From: an uncultured Litoreibacter sp.
Lineage (GTDB): Bacteria > Pseudomonadota > Alphaproteobacteria > Rhodobacterales > Rhodobacteraceae
NCBI GenBank assembly: GCA_947501685.1
Contig: CANMWQ010000001.1
Span: forward strand, 124,001-188,000
Reading direction: 5' to 3'
Length of the DNA: 64,000 bases
In this document: piece after piece, positions 31,224 through 39,992 of the stretch
Layout: every line of letters begins with the position of its first letter
Position numbering within the stretch: the first letter of the stretch is position 1
The notes under the pieces: model-generated
Told to the model about the DNA's origin: nothing
What the model saw: the letters and a program-made list of their open reading frames with translations, nothing else
The model's database searches: none
Made by a program: the position numbers and the translations under genes

Positions 31224-33302
31224 ATGAACGTCATCCTCGACCCGCTCGTCCCCCTGATGCCGCTCACCTTGCTGGGCGTGCTCTTGGCCGCGCTGTTGCT
31301 CTATGCGCTCTGGCGTGGCTTGCCCGGCTGGTGGTTGCGCGCGCTGGCGGGCATCGCCGTGCTGACCGCCTTGGCCAACCCCGCGCTGCAGGACGAGGAC
31401 CGCGAGCCGCTCTCTGACATTGTGATGATGGTCGTCGACCGCTCCGCCAGCCAGGAGCTGTCTGACCGCGAAAGCCAGACCTCGGAGGCCGTCGCAGCAC
31501 TGAGCGAAGATATTGAGGGGCGCGGGTTCGAGCTGCGCACCGTTGAGGTGCCCGACGGCATTGGCGACGCAGGCACCGAGCTGATGGGCGCGCTCAGCGA
31601 GGCGCTTACCGAAGAACCCTCCGCCCGCATCGCAGGCACGCTGCTGGTCACCGATGGGCAGCTGCACGACATCGAGCGCGCGCCGGAGCTGCAAGCCCCC
31701 ATCCACACGCTTCTGACCGGGCGCGACACGGATTGGGACAGGCGGCTCATCGTCAAAAACGCGCCTGCCTTCGCCATTCTCGACGAGGAAATCACCCTGA
31801 CCCTGCGGATTGAGGATCAAGGTGCTGTGCCCGCTGACATTGGCGCGCTGGCCAACCTCTCCATCGCCATTGACGGGGACGAGCCGCAGAGCTTTCAGGT
31901 GCCGGTGGGGGAGGATCTCGACCTGCCCGTGACGCTGACCCATGGCGGGCGCAACGTGCTGCAATTCAACCTTGAGCCGATCGAGACCGAGCTGACCGAC
32001 CGCAACAACGCCGCCGTTATCCAGATCAACGGCGTGCGCGACCGCCTGCGCGTGCTCTTGGTCTCCGGCGAGCCGCATGCGGGGGAGCGCACATGGCGCA
32101 ACCTGCTGAAATCGGATGCCGCCGTCGATCTGGTACATTTCACCATTCTGCGCCCGCCGGAAAAGCAAGACGGCGTGCCGGTCTCTGAACTCAGCCTGAT
32201 CGCCTTCCCGACCCGCGAGCTGTTCTTGGAAAAAGTAGACGAGTTCGACCTGATCATTTTTGATCGCTACAAACGGCGCGGCATCCTGCCGGGGCTCTAT
32301 TTCGACTCGATCAGCCAATATGTCGCCAATGGCGGCGCGGTGCTGGTCGCCGCCGGGCCTGATTTCGCCTCCGCCGACAGCATCTACCGCTCCGCCTTGG
32401 GCGACATCCTGCCCGCAGCCCCCACCGCGCGGGTGTTTGAGCAGGGGTTCAAACCCACGATCTCCGATCTCGGCGCGCGCCACCCGGTCACGGAAGGTCT
32501 GGAAACCTTCGCGCCGCTCGATGAGGCCGAGGACGGCACCCCCGGCTGGGGCCGCTGGATGCGCCAGATCGAGGTGACGGAAACCTCCGGCAACACGGTC
32601 ATGACCGGCATCGACGACAAACCGCTGATCACCCTTGACCGGGTGGGCGAAGGCCGCGTGGCGCTGATCGCCTCCGACCACGCATGGCTCTGGCATCGCG
32701 GCTTTGAAGGCGGCGGGCCACAATTGGAACTATTGCGCCGGCTGGGCCATTGGATGATGCAGGAGCCTGATCTGGAAGAGGAGGCCCTGACCGCCAGCGT
32801 CGAGGGGCAGACCGTCACGCTCACCCGCCGCACCCTGTCGGAATTTGTGGGCGATGTGACCCTGACCGCGCCCGACGGCACGGAGCAGATTGTCACTCTG
32901 GAGGAAATCAGCCCGGGCCGCTTTGTCGCCAGCTTCGAGGGCACCCAGCAGGGCCTTTACCGCGCCACGGAGGGCGAGGGGGAGGAGGCCATTGAAACCG
33001 TCTTTGGCCTCGGCCCCGCCGCCCCGCGCGAGTTCGTGGAAACCGTGGCCTCCGGCGACAAGCTGGAGCCCATCGTCACCCCGCTCAGAGGCGGCACCTT
33101 GCGGCTGGAGGACGGCATTCCCAGCCTGCGGCTCGTCGGCGAAGGCCGCAACGCCGCCGGGCGCGGCTGGATCGGCCTGACCCCGCGCAACGCCTATCTG
33201 ACGACAAACATCACCGTCACACCGCTGGTCTCGCCATGGTTGTTCCTGCTGCTCGCAGGCCTTCTGACCATCGCCGCATGGCTCCGCGAAGGTCGCAGGT
33301 AA
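31224..33302 (+). CDS. Membrane protein with GATase1-like domain, MoxR operon
   Basis: 692 residues. Two N-terminal membrane helices (about 13-32 and 38-54) and one at the extreme C-terminus (LVSPWLFLLLAGLLTIAAWL) flank a large periplasmic part. This has a vWA-like start (DIVMMVVDRSASQELSDRES, about 69-88) and a class-I glutamine-amidotransferase-like lobe near 265-400 (LRVLLVSGEPHAGERTWRN, then YFDSISQYVANGGAVLVAAG). The GATase nucleophile is absent as far as I can see, so it is probably non-enzymatic. It starts one base after the DUF4159 gene stop and ends the operon. Confidence 0.78.
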   Translation: MNVILDPLVPLMPLTLLGVLLAALLLYALWRGLPGWWLRALAGIAVLTALANPALQDEDREPLSDIVMMVVDRSASQELSDRESQTSEAVAALSEDIEGRGFELRTVEVPDGIGDAGTELMGALSEALTEEPSARIAGTLLVTDGQLHDIERAPELQAPIHTLLTGRDTDWDRRLIVKNAPAFAILDEEITLTLRIEDQGAVPADIGALANLSIAIDGDEPQSFQVPVGEDLDLPVTLTHGGRNVLQFNLEPIETELTDRNNAAVIQINGVRDRLRVLLVSGEPHAGERTWRNLLKSDAAVDLVHFTILRPPEKQDGVPVSELSLIAFPTRELFLEKVDEFDLIIFDRYKRRGILPGLYFDSISQYVANGGAVLVAAGPDFASADSIYRSALGDILPAAPTARVFEQGFKPTISDLGARHPVTEGLETFAPLDEAEDGTPGWGRWMRQIEVTETSGNTVMTGIDDKPLITLDRVGEGRVALIASDHAWLWHRGFEGGGPQLELLRRLGHWMMQEPDLEEEALTASVEGQTVTLTRRTLSEFVGDVTLTAPDGTEQIVTLEEISPGRFVASFEGTQQGLYRATEGEGEEAIETVFGLGPAAPREFVETVASGDKLEPIVTPLRGGTLRLEDGIPSLRLVGEGRNAAGRGWIGLTPRNAYLTTNITVTPLVSPWLFLLLAGLLTIAAWLREGRR

Positions 33303-33315
33303 TTACCGCAGACAA

Positions 33316-33675
33316 TTACCGCAAAGGCACCTTGAACGTCGCGTCCGACCAGCCATGCACGCTGTCATGGGCGCGGATCATCACCTCCGTCACGCCCTCA
33401 GGCACGCGCACGTCGGACAGTGAGCGGGTGAACGGCTGCTCATTCTCATGCGGGTGGTGCAGCGTGCGGTAGCCAAGCTGCGTGCCGTCGGGCGCCAGCA
33501 CGGCCCAGCCGTCGGCGTAATGGTCCCACCCGGTATCGGCATGGCGGATCGTCACTTCGAACGTCCATGTCGCGCCGGATTTGCGGGCGGAGGCGTTCTC
33601 CACCTTCGCCTGACCCGCGAGAACGGGCAGGGCGGTCATCGCCAAAGCGGCGGCAGCGGTCAGAAGCAGTTTCAT
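33316..33675 (-). CDS. Secreted small beta-rich protein
   Basis: 119 residues with signal peptide MKLLLTAAAALAMTALPVLAG. The mature part has regular strands (TWTFEVTIRHADTGWDHYADGW, VMIRAHDSVHGWSD) like a single immunoglobulin-like or FN3-like domain, with conserved Trp and His residues. I do not know the family name. Its start is one base downstream, in the minus direction, of the DUF599 gene's stop, so the two are probably co-transcribed. Confidence 0.72.
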   Translation of the reverse strand: MKLLLTAAAALAMTALPVLAGQAKVENASARKSGATWTFEVTIRHADTGWDHYADGWAVLAPDGTQLGYRTLHHPHENEQPFTRSLSDVRVPEGVTEVMIRAHDSVHGWSDATFKVPLR

Positions 33676-33676
33676 C

Positions 33677-34414
33677 TCAGCTCTCCTTAGCGGAAGGCTC
33701 CGCCGGTTTGGGTCCGGCGGGAATATCCGCCAGCAAAATCTCGCGGGGACGGGATGAAAACTCCCGCTCCCAAATCAGGTAGCTCACCATCGCGGTGGCC
33801 AGCATCAGCCCATAGGGCCCAAGAAGCCACGCGAGACTTCCCAATGCATAATATATCGCCCGCAGGCCCCGATTAAAGTTCCAAGCCGCACGAATATTGA
33901 TTTCTGCGGCTTGTTTGGCACGTGGATAGGCTAATTCATGCCCGATCTCGTTGGGCACGGCGGCCATCACCACCGCGCAATAGCCAAAAAGCCGGTTGGC
34001 CCAGACAAATTTCAGAAACGCATGGGTCAAGAACAGCACGACAAGGATCAGCTTCACCTGCCACAGCGTCGTCGGCCCGCCATCCAGCGTCAGGTCCAAC
34101 GCCACGTTTTTCAGCGTGTCCGCATTGCCAACAGCCGCCAGCAACGCGCCGATGGCGATCATGCAGGCGGACGCGAAAAAAGATGTGCCCTGCCGCAGGT
34201 TCGTCAAAATGGCGGCGTCAAAGATGCGCGGATCGCGGGTGACCATCTGGCGCATCCACTCGCGGCGGTACTCGGCCATGATGATGGTAACGGAGGTCCG
34301 TTTCGCGCCCGGATGCTCAATCCGCCAGCCCAAAGCAAGAAAGCTGGTGATCAGAAGCCCAAGACCGACAAGGTCCAGCACGCTGAGCAGGGCGGGGAGG
34401 GCGGTGACATTCAT
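33677..34414 (-). CDS. DUF599 membrane protein
   Basis: 245 residues with four hydrophobic segments (about 10-27, 73-92, 115-135 and 180-205). The pattern RREWMRQMVTRDPRIFDAAI and NLRQGTSFFASACMIAIGAL, then HAFLKFVWANRLFGYCAVV and AAWNFNRGLRAIYYALGSL is typical of DUF599, a membrane family of unknown role. The gene is divergent from glcD with 89 bases between starts that hold the GntR-like palindrome. Confidence 0.85.
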   Translation of the reverse strand: MNVTALPALLSVLDLVGLGLLITSFLALGWRIEHPGAKRTSVTIIMAEYRREWMRQMVTRDPRIFDAAILTNLRQGTSFFASACMIAIGALLAAVGNADTLKNVALDLTLDGGPTTLWQVKLILVVLFLTHAFLKFVWANRLFGYCAVVMAAVPNEIGHELAYPRAKQAAEINIRAAWNFNRGLRAIYYALGSLAWLLGPYGLMLATAMVSYLIWEREFSSRPREILLADIPAGPKPAEPSAKES

Positions 34415-34457
34415 TATACGAGGATATCAGCGCTGTTCTGCGCTTGCCATAGGTCAA

Positions 34458-34482
34458 AATTGGTAATATGTTTTTACCAATT
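34458..34482. promoter_or_regulatory. GntR-type palindrome upstream of glcD
   Basis: Arms AATTGGTAA (34458-34466) and TTACCAATT (34474-34482) are perfect 9-bp inverted repeats around TATGTTT. TGGT...ACCA operators are typical of the FadR/GlcC/PdhR branch of GntR regulators. It lies 21 bases before the chosen glcD start, which it would otherwise overlap if the upstream ATG at 34468 were used. Confidence 0.65.
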
Positions 34483-34503
34483 ACCCGATTTTGGAGACGC
34501 GCC

Positions 34504-35937
34504 ATGGAGATGCCAGCCCCCGACGCCGCCGTTTTGGCCAAGAAAGCGCTGCTTGTGGAGCGACTCACCGCCGTCTTGCCAGCCGACGCCGTGATCCACG
34601 AAGAGCGCGAGCTGAAAGTCTATGAATGCGACGCGCTGACCGCCTATAAATGCCCGCCGCTCTGCGCCGTGCTGCCCGCCTCGACCCAAGAGGTCGCGGC
34701 CGTTTTGAAGATCTGCCACGACATGGACGTCCCCGTGGTGCCGCGCGGCTCCGGCACCTCGCTGGCAGGCGGCGCGCTGCCCACCGCTGACAGCGTGATC
34801 CTTGGCGTGGCCAAGATGAATGACGTGCTGGAGACCAATTACGACGACCGCTACATCCGCGTGCAAACCGGGCGCACCAATCTCAGCGTCACCGGCGCGG
34901 TGGAGGAGCAGGATTTCTTCTACGCTCCCGACCCGTCAAGCCAGCTGGCCTGCGCCATTGCGGGCAATATCGCGATGAATTCCGGCGGGGCGCATTGCCT
35001 GAAATACGGCGTGACCACCAACAACCTGCTGGGCGTCAAAATGGTGCAGATGGACGGCACCGTGATCGAGGTGGGCGGCGCGCATCTGGACGCGGCGGGC
35101 TACGATCTGCTGGGGCTGATCTGCGGCTCCGAGGGCCAGTTGGGCGTCGTCACAGAGGCCACGCTGCGCATCCTGCGCAAACCCGAAGGCGCGCGCCCGG
35201 TGCTGATGGGGTTCGACAGCAACGAGGTGGCGGGCGCATGCGTCTCCGACATCATCAAGGCGGGGGTTCTGCCCGTGGCCATCGAGTTCATGGACCGCCC
35301 TGTGATACGCGCCACCGAGGCCTTCGCGGGCGCAGGCTACCCCGATTGCGAAGCGCTGCTGATCGTGGAGGTCGAGGGCTCGGAGGCCGAGATCGACGAG
35401 CAGCTCGGCCTGATCCTGCAAATCGCGCGCAAACATGACCCCGTCGAGCTGCGCGAAAGCACCTCTGCCGAGGAAAGTGCCCGCATCTGGCTGGGCCGCA
35501 AATCCGCTTTTGGCGCGATGGGGCAGATCAATGATTACATGTGCCTTGATGGCACGATCCCGGTGTCGTCTCTGCCGATGGTGCTGCGCCGCATTGGCGA
35601 GCTGTCCAAGCAATACGGGCTCGACGTGGGCAACGTGTTTCACGCAGGCGACGGCAACATGCACCCGCTCATCTTGTTTGACGCCAATAAGGAAGGTGAT
35701 CTGGAGCTCTGCGAAGCCATGGGCGCCGACATCCTGCGCCTCTGCGTGGAAGCTGGCGGCTGTCTGACCGGAGAGCATGGCGTCGGCATCGAGAAACGCG
35801 ACCTGATGGTGGCCCAATTCGAGCCGCAGGATCTGGAAATCCAGATGAAGGTAAAGGACGTGTTTGACCCCAAATGGCTGTTGAACCCCGCCAAAGTCTT
35901 CCCGTTGGCCTCAAGCGAAAGCCGCCGCGCCGCGTGA
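34504..35937 (+). CDS. glcD: Glycolate oxidase subunit GlcD
   Basis: 477 residues. FAD-linked subunit of the glycolate dehydrogenase complex that oxidises glycolate to glyoxylate. The PP-loop FAD site is VVPRGSGTSLAGGALP (about residues 78-93) and the C-terminal FAD-linked oxidase block is GNVFHAGDGNMHPLILFD and GGCLTGEHGVGIEKRD, both complete. ATG 34504 has GGAG nine bases upstream and avoids the palindrome at 34458-34482. It is followed 32 bases later by glcE and then glcF, one operon. Roseobacters use glycolate from phytoplankton. Confidence 0.95.
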   Translation: MEMPAPDAAVLAKKALLVERLTAVLPADAVIHEERELKVYECDALTAYKCPPLCAVLPASTQEVAAVLKICHDMDVPVVPRGSGTSLAGGALPTADSVILGVAKMNDVLETNYDDRYIRVQTGRTNLSVTGAVEEQDFFYAPDPSSQLACAIAGNIAMNSGGAHCLKYGVTTNNLLGVKMVQMDGTVIEVGGAHLDAAGYDLLGLICGSEGQLGVVTEATLRILRKPEGARPVLMGFDSNEVAGACVSDIIKAGVLPVAIEFMDRPVIRATEAFAGAGYPDCEALLIVEVEGSEAEIDEQLGLILQIARKHDPVELRESTSAEESARIWLGRKSAFGAMGQINDYMCLDGTIPVSSLPMVLRRIGELSKQYGLDVGNVFHAGDGNMHPLILFDANKEGDLELCEAMGADILRLCVEAGGCLTGEHGVGIEKRDLMVAQFEPQDLEIQMKVKDVFDPKWLLNPAKVFPLASSESRRAA

Positions 35938-35969
35938 GGGTGCAGGATTTGAGTATTTAGAAAGCAGTG

Positions 35970-37082
35970 ATGATGTTTGAACCTGCGACAGAGCAGCACT
36001 TGTCGGAAGCCATACGTGACGCGTCGGGCCCCTTGAAAATCCGCGGTGGTGGCACGCGGCCTTTGGGCAACCCGGTGACAGGCGAGGTGTTGAGCACAGC
36101 AAAGCTGTCCGGCATTTCGCTCTATGAGCCCGGCGCGCTGACCATCGTGGCGCAAGCCGGCACGCCGCTGGCAGAGATCGAGGCCGCATTGGCCAAGGAA
36201 AACCAGCGTCTGCCATTCGAGCCGATGGACCATCGTGACATGTTGGGGACGCAAGGCACGCCCACCATCGGCGGCGTGGTCGCCGCCAATATTGCAGGGC
36301 CGCGCCGCATTCAGGCGGGCAGCTGCCGCGACAGCCTGATCGGCGTGCGCTTTGTCGACGGCGCGGGCGAGACCATCAAGAACGGCGGCCGGGTGATGAA
36401 GAACGTCACCGGCTATGATCTGGTCAAGCTGATGGCGGGCAGCTACGGCACGCTGGGCGTGATCTCGGAAGTGTCGTTCAAGCTGCTGCCGGGCATCGCC
36501 GCCAGCGCCACCATCTGCGTCGAGGGGCGCAGCCCCGAACAGGCCGTGGCGATCATGGCGCGGGTATTGGGGTCGCCATTCGAGGTCTCGGGCGCGGCGT
36601 TCGGCGGCGGGCGCGTGCTGTTCCGCATCGAAGGGTTTGCTCAGTCCATCGCCTATCGCAGCGCGCAGCTTGAGACATTGCTCTCCGACTATGGCGCGGT
36701 TGGCGTCGAAACGGACCCCGACAAAACCCGTGAGATCTGGTCCAACATCGCCAATGTCGCCGCCTTCCACGACACGCCGGGCGATCTGTGGCGCATCTCC
36801 GTCAAGCCGTCTGACGCGCCTGCTTTGGTGGCGGAACTGGGCATGGCGCAAACCATGCTCGACTGGGGCGGCGGGCTGATCTGGGCCTTGACGGAGCCCG
36901 GCACCGACCTGCGCGCCGTAGCGCCCGAGATCAAAGGCCACCGCACGCTCATGCGCGCGGATGACGCCACCAAGGCCAAGCTGGGCACGTTCCATCCCGA
37001 GCCGGGCCTCGCCGCCATCAACCAAGGCCTGCGCGCCAAGTTTGACCCACGCGGCATCCTCAACCCCGGGCTGATGGGATAA
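35970..37082 (+). CDS. glcE: Glycolate oxidase subunit GlcE
   Basis: 370 residues. FAD-binding subunit of glycolate oxidase. It shows the oxidase FAD loop DMLGTQGTPTIGGVVAANIAGPRR (about 90-113), DSLIGVRFVDGAGE and GRVMKNVTGYDLVKLMAGSYGTLG, as in GlcE, which is shorter than GlcD at the C-terminus. A GTG at 35967 or the ATG at 35973 are alternative starts. It lies between glcD and glcF, three bases before the latter. Confidence 0.94.
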   Translation: MMFEPATEQHLSEAIRDASGPLKIRGGGTRPLGNPVTGEVLSTAKLSGISLYEPGALTIVAQAGTPLAEIEAALAKENQRLPFEPMDHRDMLGTQGTPTIGGVVAANIAGPRRIQAGSCRDSLIGVRFVDGAGETIKNGGRVMKNVTGYDLVKLMAGSYGTLGVISEVSFKLLPGIAASATICVEGRSPEQAVAIMARVLGSPFEVSGAAFGGGRVLFRIEGFAQSIAYRSAQLETLLSDYGAVGVETDPDKTREIWSNIANVAAFHDTPGDLWRISVKPSDAPALVAELGMAQTMLDWGGGLIWALTEPGTDLRAVAPEIKGHRTLMRADDATKAKLGTFHPEPGLAAINQGLRAKFDPRGILNPGLMG

Positions 37083-37085
37083 GAT

Positions 37086-38402
37086 ATGCAAACCACCTTC
37101 ACCCCAGAGCAGTTGAAAGACCCCGCAATTGAGCGCTCCAACCAGATCCTGCGCTCTTGTGTGCATTGCGGGTTTTGCACGGCCACGTGCCCCACATATC
37201 AAGTGCTGGGCGACGAGTTGGACAGCCCGCGGGGCCGCATCTACCTGATCAAAGACATGCTCGAAAACGAGCGGGTGCCGGACGATAAAACCGTCAAACA
37301 TATCGACCGCTGCCTCAGCTGTCTGGCCTGTATGACCACCTGCCCGTCGGGGGTGCATTACATGCATCTGGTCGACCACGCCCGCGAATATATCGAGAAC
37401 ACCTATAAACGCCCCCTGTCGGACCGCGCCCTGCGCTGGGTGCTGGCCAAAGTCCTGCCCTATCCCAAGCGTTTCCGGCTGGCTTTACTAGGCGCCAAGA
37501 TCGGCCGCCCGTTTGCGTTTCTGATGCCCGATGCGCGGCTGAAGGCGATGCTGGCGATGGCGCCGAAAATCATCCCGCCCGTCTCGCGCAATGACGACCC
37601 GCAAACCTTCGCCGCCGAGGGCACAAAGAAAATGCGCGTCGTGCTCATGACGGGCTGCGCGCAAAAGGCGCTGAACACCGATATCAATGACGCCACGATC
37701 CGGCTCTTGAGGCGCTTGGGCGCGGAGGTGGTGATCCCAGAGGGGCAGGGCTGCTGCGGCGCGCTGACCCATCACATGGGCAAGACCGATGAAAGCCACG
37801 CCACGGCGGCCAAAAACATCGAGGCCTGGTCGCGGGAGATGGACAATGGCGGGCTGGACGCCATCGTGATCAACACATCGGGCTGCGGCACGACCGTCAA
37901 GGATTACGGCCATATGTTCCGCAACACGAAGCTGGCCGAGAAAGCGGCGAAGGTCGCTGGCATCGCCAAAGATGTGTCCGAGGTGCTGATGAAACTGGAC
38001 ATGGAGGCGCAGTCCGAGCCCATGACCGTCGCCTATCATGCCGCCTGTTCCTTGCAGCATGGCCAGCAAATCAAGACCTACCCCAAGGACCTGCTCAAAA
38101 AAGCGGGCTTTACCGTGGTGGAACCCGCCGATCCGCATCTGTGCTGCGGCAGCGCGGGGACGTATAACCTGATGCAGCCCGAGATCTCCGGCCAGTTGAA
38201 AACCCGCAAGGTCAAGACGTTGGAGGCCAAAAACCCCGACGTCATCGCGGCGGGCAATATCGGCTGCATGATGCAGATCGGCTCCGCCACGCAGGTGCCC
38301 ATTGTGCACACGGTCGAGCTGCTCGACTGGGCCACAGGCGGGCCGAAGCCCAAAGCTATGACGGATGAGCCACAGATCAGCGACATTCCTCGCTTGCGTT
38401 AA
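37086..38402 (+). CDS. glcF: Glycolate oxidase iron-sulfur subunit GlcF
   Basis: 438 residues. Two 4Fe-4S ferredoxin motifs carry electrons from the flavin subunits: C25-x2-C28-x2-C31-x3-C35 and C76-x2-C79-x2-C82-x3-C86. Two CCG-type domains follow (GQGCCGALTHHMG and LCCGSAGTYNLM, each a redox cysteine cluster). This is the complete GlcF architecture. It follows glcE by three bases and ends the operon. The usual glcG and malate synthase neighbours are not present here. Confidence 0.95.
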   Translation: MQTTFTPEQLKDPAIERSNQILRSCVHCGFCTATCPTYQVLGDELDSPRGRIYLIKDMLENERVPDDKTVKHIDRCLSCLACMTTCPSGVHYMHLVDHAREYIENTYKRPLSDRALRWVLAKVLPYPKRFRLALLGAKIGRPFAFLMPDARLKAMLAMAPKIIPPVSRNDDPQTFAAEGTKKMRVVLMTGCAQKALNTDINDATIRLLRRLGAEVVIPEGQGCCGALTHHMGKTDESHATAAKNIEAWSREMDNGGLDAIVINTSGCGTTVKDYGHMFRNTKLAEKAAKVAGIAKDVSEVLMKLDMEAQSEPMTVAYHAACSLQHGQQIKTYPKDLLKKAGFTVVEPADPHLCCGSAGTYNLMQPEISGQLKTRKVKTLEAKNPDVIAAGNIGCMMQIGSATQVPIVHTVELLDWATGGPKPKAMTDEPQISDIPRLR

Positions 38403-38471
38403 TCTTAGGGCCGCAATTTCGCCCAAACCACGCTTTATGGTCATCTGACACCCTGTGCTGGAGCCTTTAGA

Positions 38472-39278
38472 ATGCGTCTTGTCCACGTCCTTTGTGCCGC
38501 CCTTTTGGCTGCAACCCCGCTTGGCGCGCAGGAAAGTTCTTCGCTGCAATCCCTCGACACGCTTGAGGCCAGCAAAAACTGGCAGGGCGTGGGGCGGCTC
38601 AATATCGGCAAGACCGGGTTTTGCACCGGCACGCTGATCGCGCCCGATCTGGTGCTGACGGCGGCGCATTGCCTGTTTGACACGGCCTCCGGCCAGCGGG
38701 CGGAAGATACCAGCATCGAATTTCTGGCAGGCTGGCAGGGCGGTCGCGCCTCCGCCTATCGCGGCGTGCGCCAAACGGTTGTCCATGACAGCTACCAACA
38801 CCGCTCGGGCGATGAGGAGCAGCGCGTCGGCGCCGACATCGCCTTGTTGCAGCTTGACCAACCCATCCGGCACCCGTCAATCAAGCCGTTCAAAACCGGC
38901 CCGCGCGTCGGGCGCGGCCATCAGCTCAAAGTCGTCTCCTATGCCCGCAACCGCGCCAACGCGCCGTCGCTGCAAGACACCTGCCACGTGTTGGCCAAGG
39001 ATCAGGGCGTCTATGTGACCTCCTGCGCGGTGGATTTCGGCTCCTCCGGCGCGCCGGTCTTTATCGAGGAGGACGGCCGCGCCGTGATCTCCTCCATCGT
39101 GTCGGCCAAGGCCGAATGGGACGCCCGCCCGGTCTCCATCACCGTCGGCGTGGACGGTCCCCTGGCAGACCTGATGGGGCAGCTGTCCACACGGGCCACA
39201 GCCGCCCCAAGCGGCGGGAAAAAGATTGTATTTCAAAGCGGTAGGCAGCCCTCCGGGGCGCGGTTCGTCAAGCCGTAA
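38472..39278 (+). CDS. Trypsin-like serine protease
   Basis: 268 residues with signal peptide MRLVHVLCAALLAATPLGAQ, thus exported. The S1 catalytic triad is intact: H66 in VLTAAHC, D122 in ADIALLQL and S192 in FGSSGAP. C51/C67 and C171/C185 look like the disulfide pairs. Such small secreted trypsin-like proteases are common in alphaproteobacteria; the substrate is unknown. The gene follows glcF and precedes the heat-shock gene on the same strand with its own spacing. Confidence 0.9.
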   Translation: MRLVHVLCAALLAATPLGAQESSSLQSLDTLEASKNWQGVGRLNIGKTGFCTGTLIAPDLVLTAAHCLFDTASGQRAEDTSIEFLAGWQGGRASAYRGVRQTVVHDSYQHRSGDEEQRVGADIALLQLDQPIRHPSIKPFKTGPRVGRGHQLKVVSYARNRANAPSLQDTCHVLAKDQGVYVTSCAVDFGSSGAPVFIEEDGRAVISSIVSAKAEWDARPVSITVGVDGPLADLMGQLSTRATAAPSGGKKIVFQSGRQPSGARFVKP

Positions 39279-39295
39279 AAATCTGCATTGGGCCT

Positions 39296-39323
39296 CTTGA
39301 ACGGCCAAAAACCATCCCCACAT
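39296..39323 (+). promoter_or_regulatory. RpoH (sigma-32)-like promoter of hsp20
   Basis: CTTGAA (39296-39301), a 14-base spacer and CCCCACAT (39316-39323) resemble the sigma-32 consensus CTTGAA-N13-15-CCCCATNT. Transcription would start near 39330 and give a leader of about 98 bases before the hsp20 start at 39428. Confidence 0.62.
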
Positions 39324-39402
39324 CTATGCCACGGACGCCAAATTCGGGTCCGTAAAACCACAAAACGGCCTGTCCATATTGGAAGGCTGTCACATATGAA
39401 CA

Positions 39403-39420
39403 TTGCTTTTTCGAAAGGAT
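39403..39420 (+). promoter_or_regulatory. ROSE-like hairpin masking the hsp20 ribosome site
   Basis: TTGCTTT (39403-39409), a TTCG loop (39410-39413) and AAAGGAT (39414-39420) fold into a hairpin covering the Shine-Dalgarno AAGGA (39415-39419). The UUGCU opposite AGGA with a G-G mismatch is the signature of ROSE thermosensors found in front of small heat-shock genes of alphaproteobacteria. Full ROSE elements have further upstream hairpins; these were not traced. Confidence 0.5.
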
Positions 39421-39427
39421 GCGACCC

Positions 39428-39901
39428 ATGAGAGCTTATGACTTTGCTCCCCTGTACCGTGCAACTGTTGGCTTCGACCGCGTGGCTGACCTGATGGACC
39501 GGGTGCTGACCTCCGAGGTCAACCACTCCACATACCCCCCCTATAACATCGAGAAAACCGACGAAGACGCCTACCGTATTTCGGTTGCCGTCGCCGGGTT
39601 CTCGGACGCTGATCTGAATGTCGAGCAGCGCGAACATGCCCTGATCGTGTCGGCCAAAAAGGCCGAGGACGAAGGGGAGCGCAGCTTCCTGCACCGCGGC
39701 ATCGCGACCCGCGCCTTTGAGAAGCGGTTTCACCTCGCCGACCATGTCCGCGTCACCGGCGCGTCGCACACAAACGGCATGCTGCATATCGACCTCGTTC
39801 GCGAGGTGCCGGAGGCGCTGAAACCGCGCACCATTGAAATCGCCGGCAGCGCCACCAAGGCGATCGAAGGCAAGACATCCAAGAAATCTGTCGCGGCTTA
39901 A
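39428..39901 (+). CDS. Hsp20 family small heat-shock protein
   Basis: 157 residues. An alpha-crystallin domain spans about 35-130 (YNIEKTDEDAYRISVAVAGF, then DLNVEQREHALIVSAKK and a FEKRFHLADHVRVTGASHTNGML block). As an ATP-independent chaperone it holds unfolding proteins. ATG 39428 has AAGGA nine bases upstream; an in-frame ATG at 39419 would overlap that site. An RpoH-like promoter and a ROSE-like hairpin precede it, so heat control at both levels is proposed. A strong terminator follows. Confidence 0.92.
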   Translation: MRAYDFAPLYRATVGFDRVADLMDRVLTSEVNHSTYPPYNIEKTDEDAYRISVAVAGFSDADLNVEQREHALIVSAKKAEDEGERSFLHRGIATRAFEKRFHLADHVRVTGASHTNGMLHIDLVREVPEALKPRTIEIAGSATKAIEGKTSKKSVAA

Positions 39902-39928
39902 CCCTCCCCCAAGCCTGACATGATCCAC

Positions 39929-39961
39929 GCGGCCCCTTCCTCCCAAGGGGTCGCGTTTTTA
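39929..39961 (+). terminator. Terminator after hsp20
   Basis: Stem GCGGCCCCTT (39929-39938) / AAGGGGTCGC (39945-39954) with one G-T pair, loop CCTCCC, then GTTTTTA. It ends the hsp20 transcript. Confidence 0.9.
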
Positions 39962-39992
39962 TTGCCGAAAGGTTAAGAAAACCGGGTTGGAA

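Noticed and set aside
29597-32723. Long minus-strand ORFs (556 and 528 codons) in the MoxR operon
   Set aside because: His/Gln/Gly-rich shadows without signals, opposite membrane proteins with good start and overlap structure.
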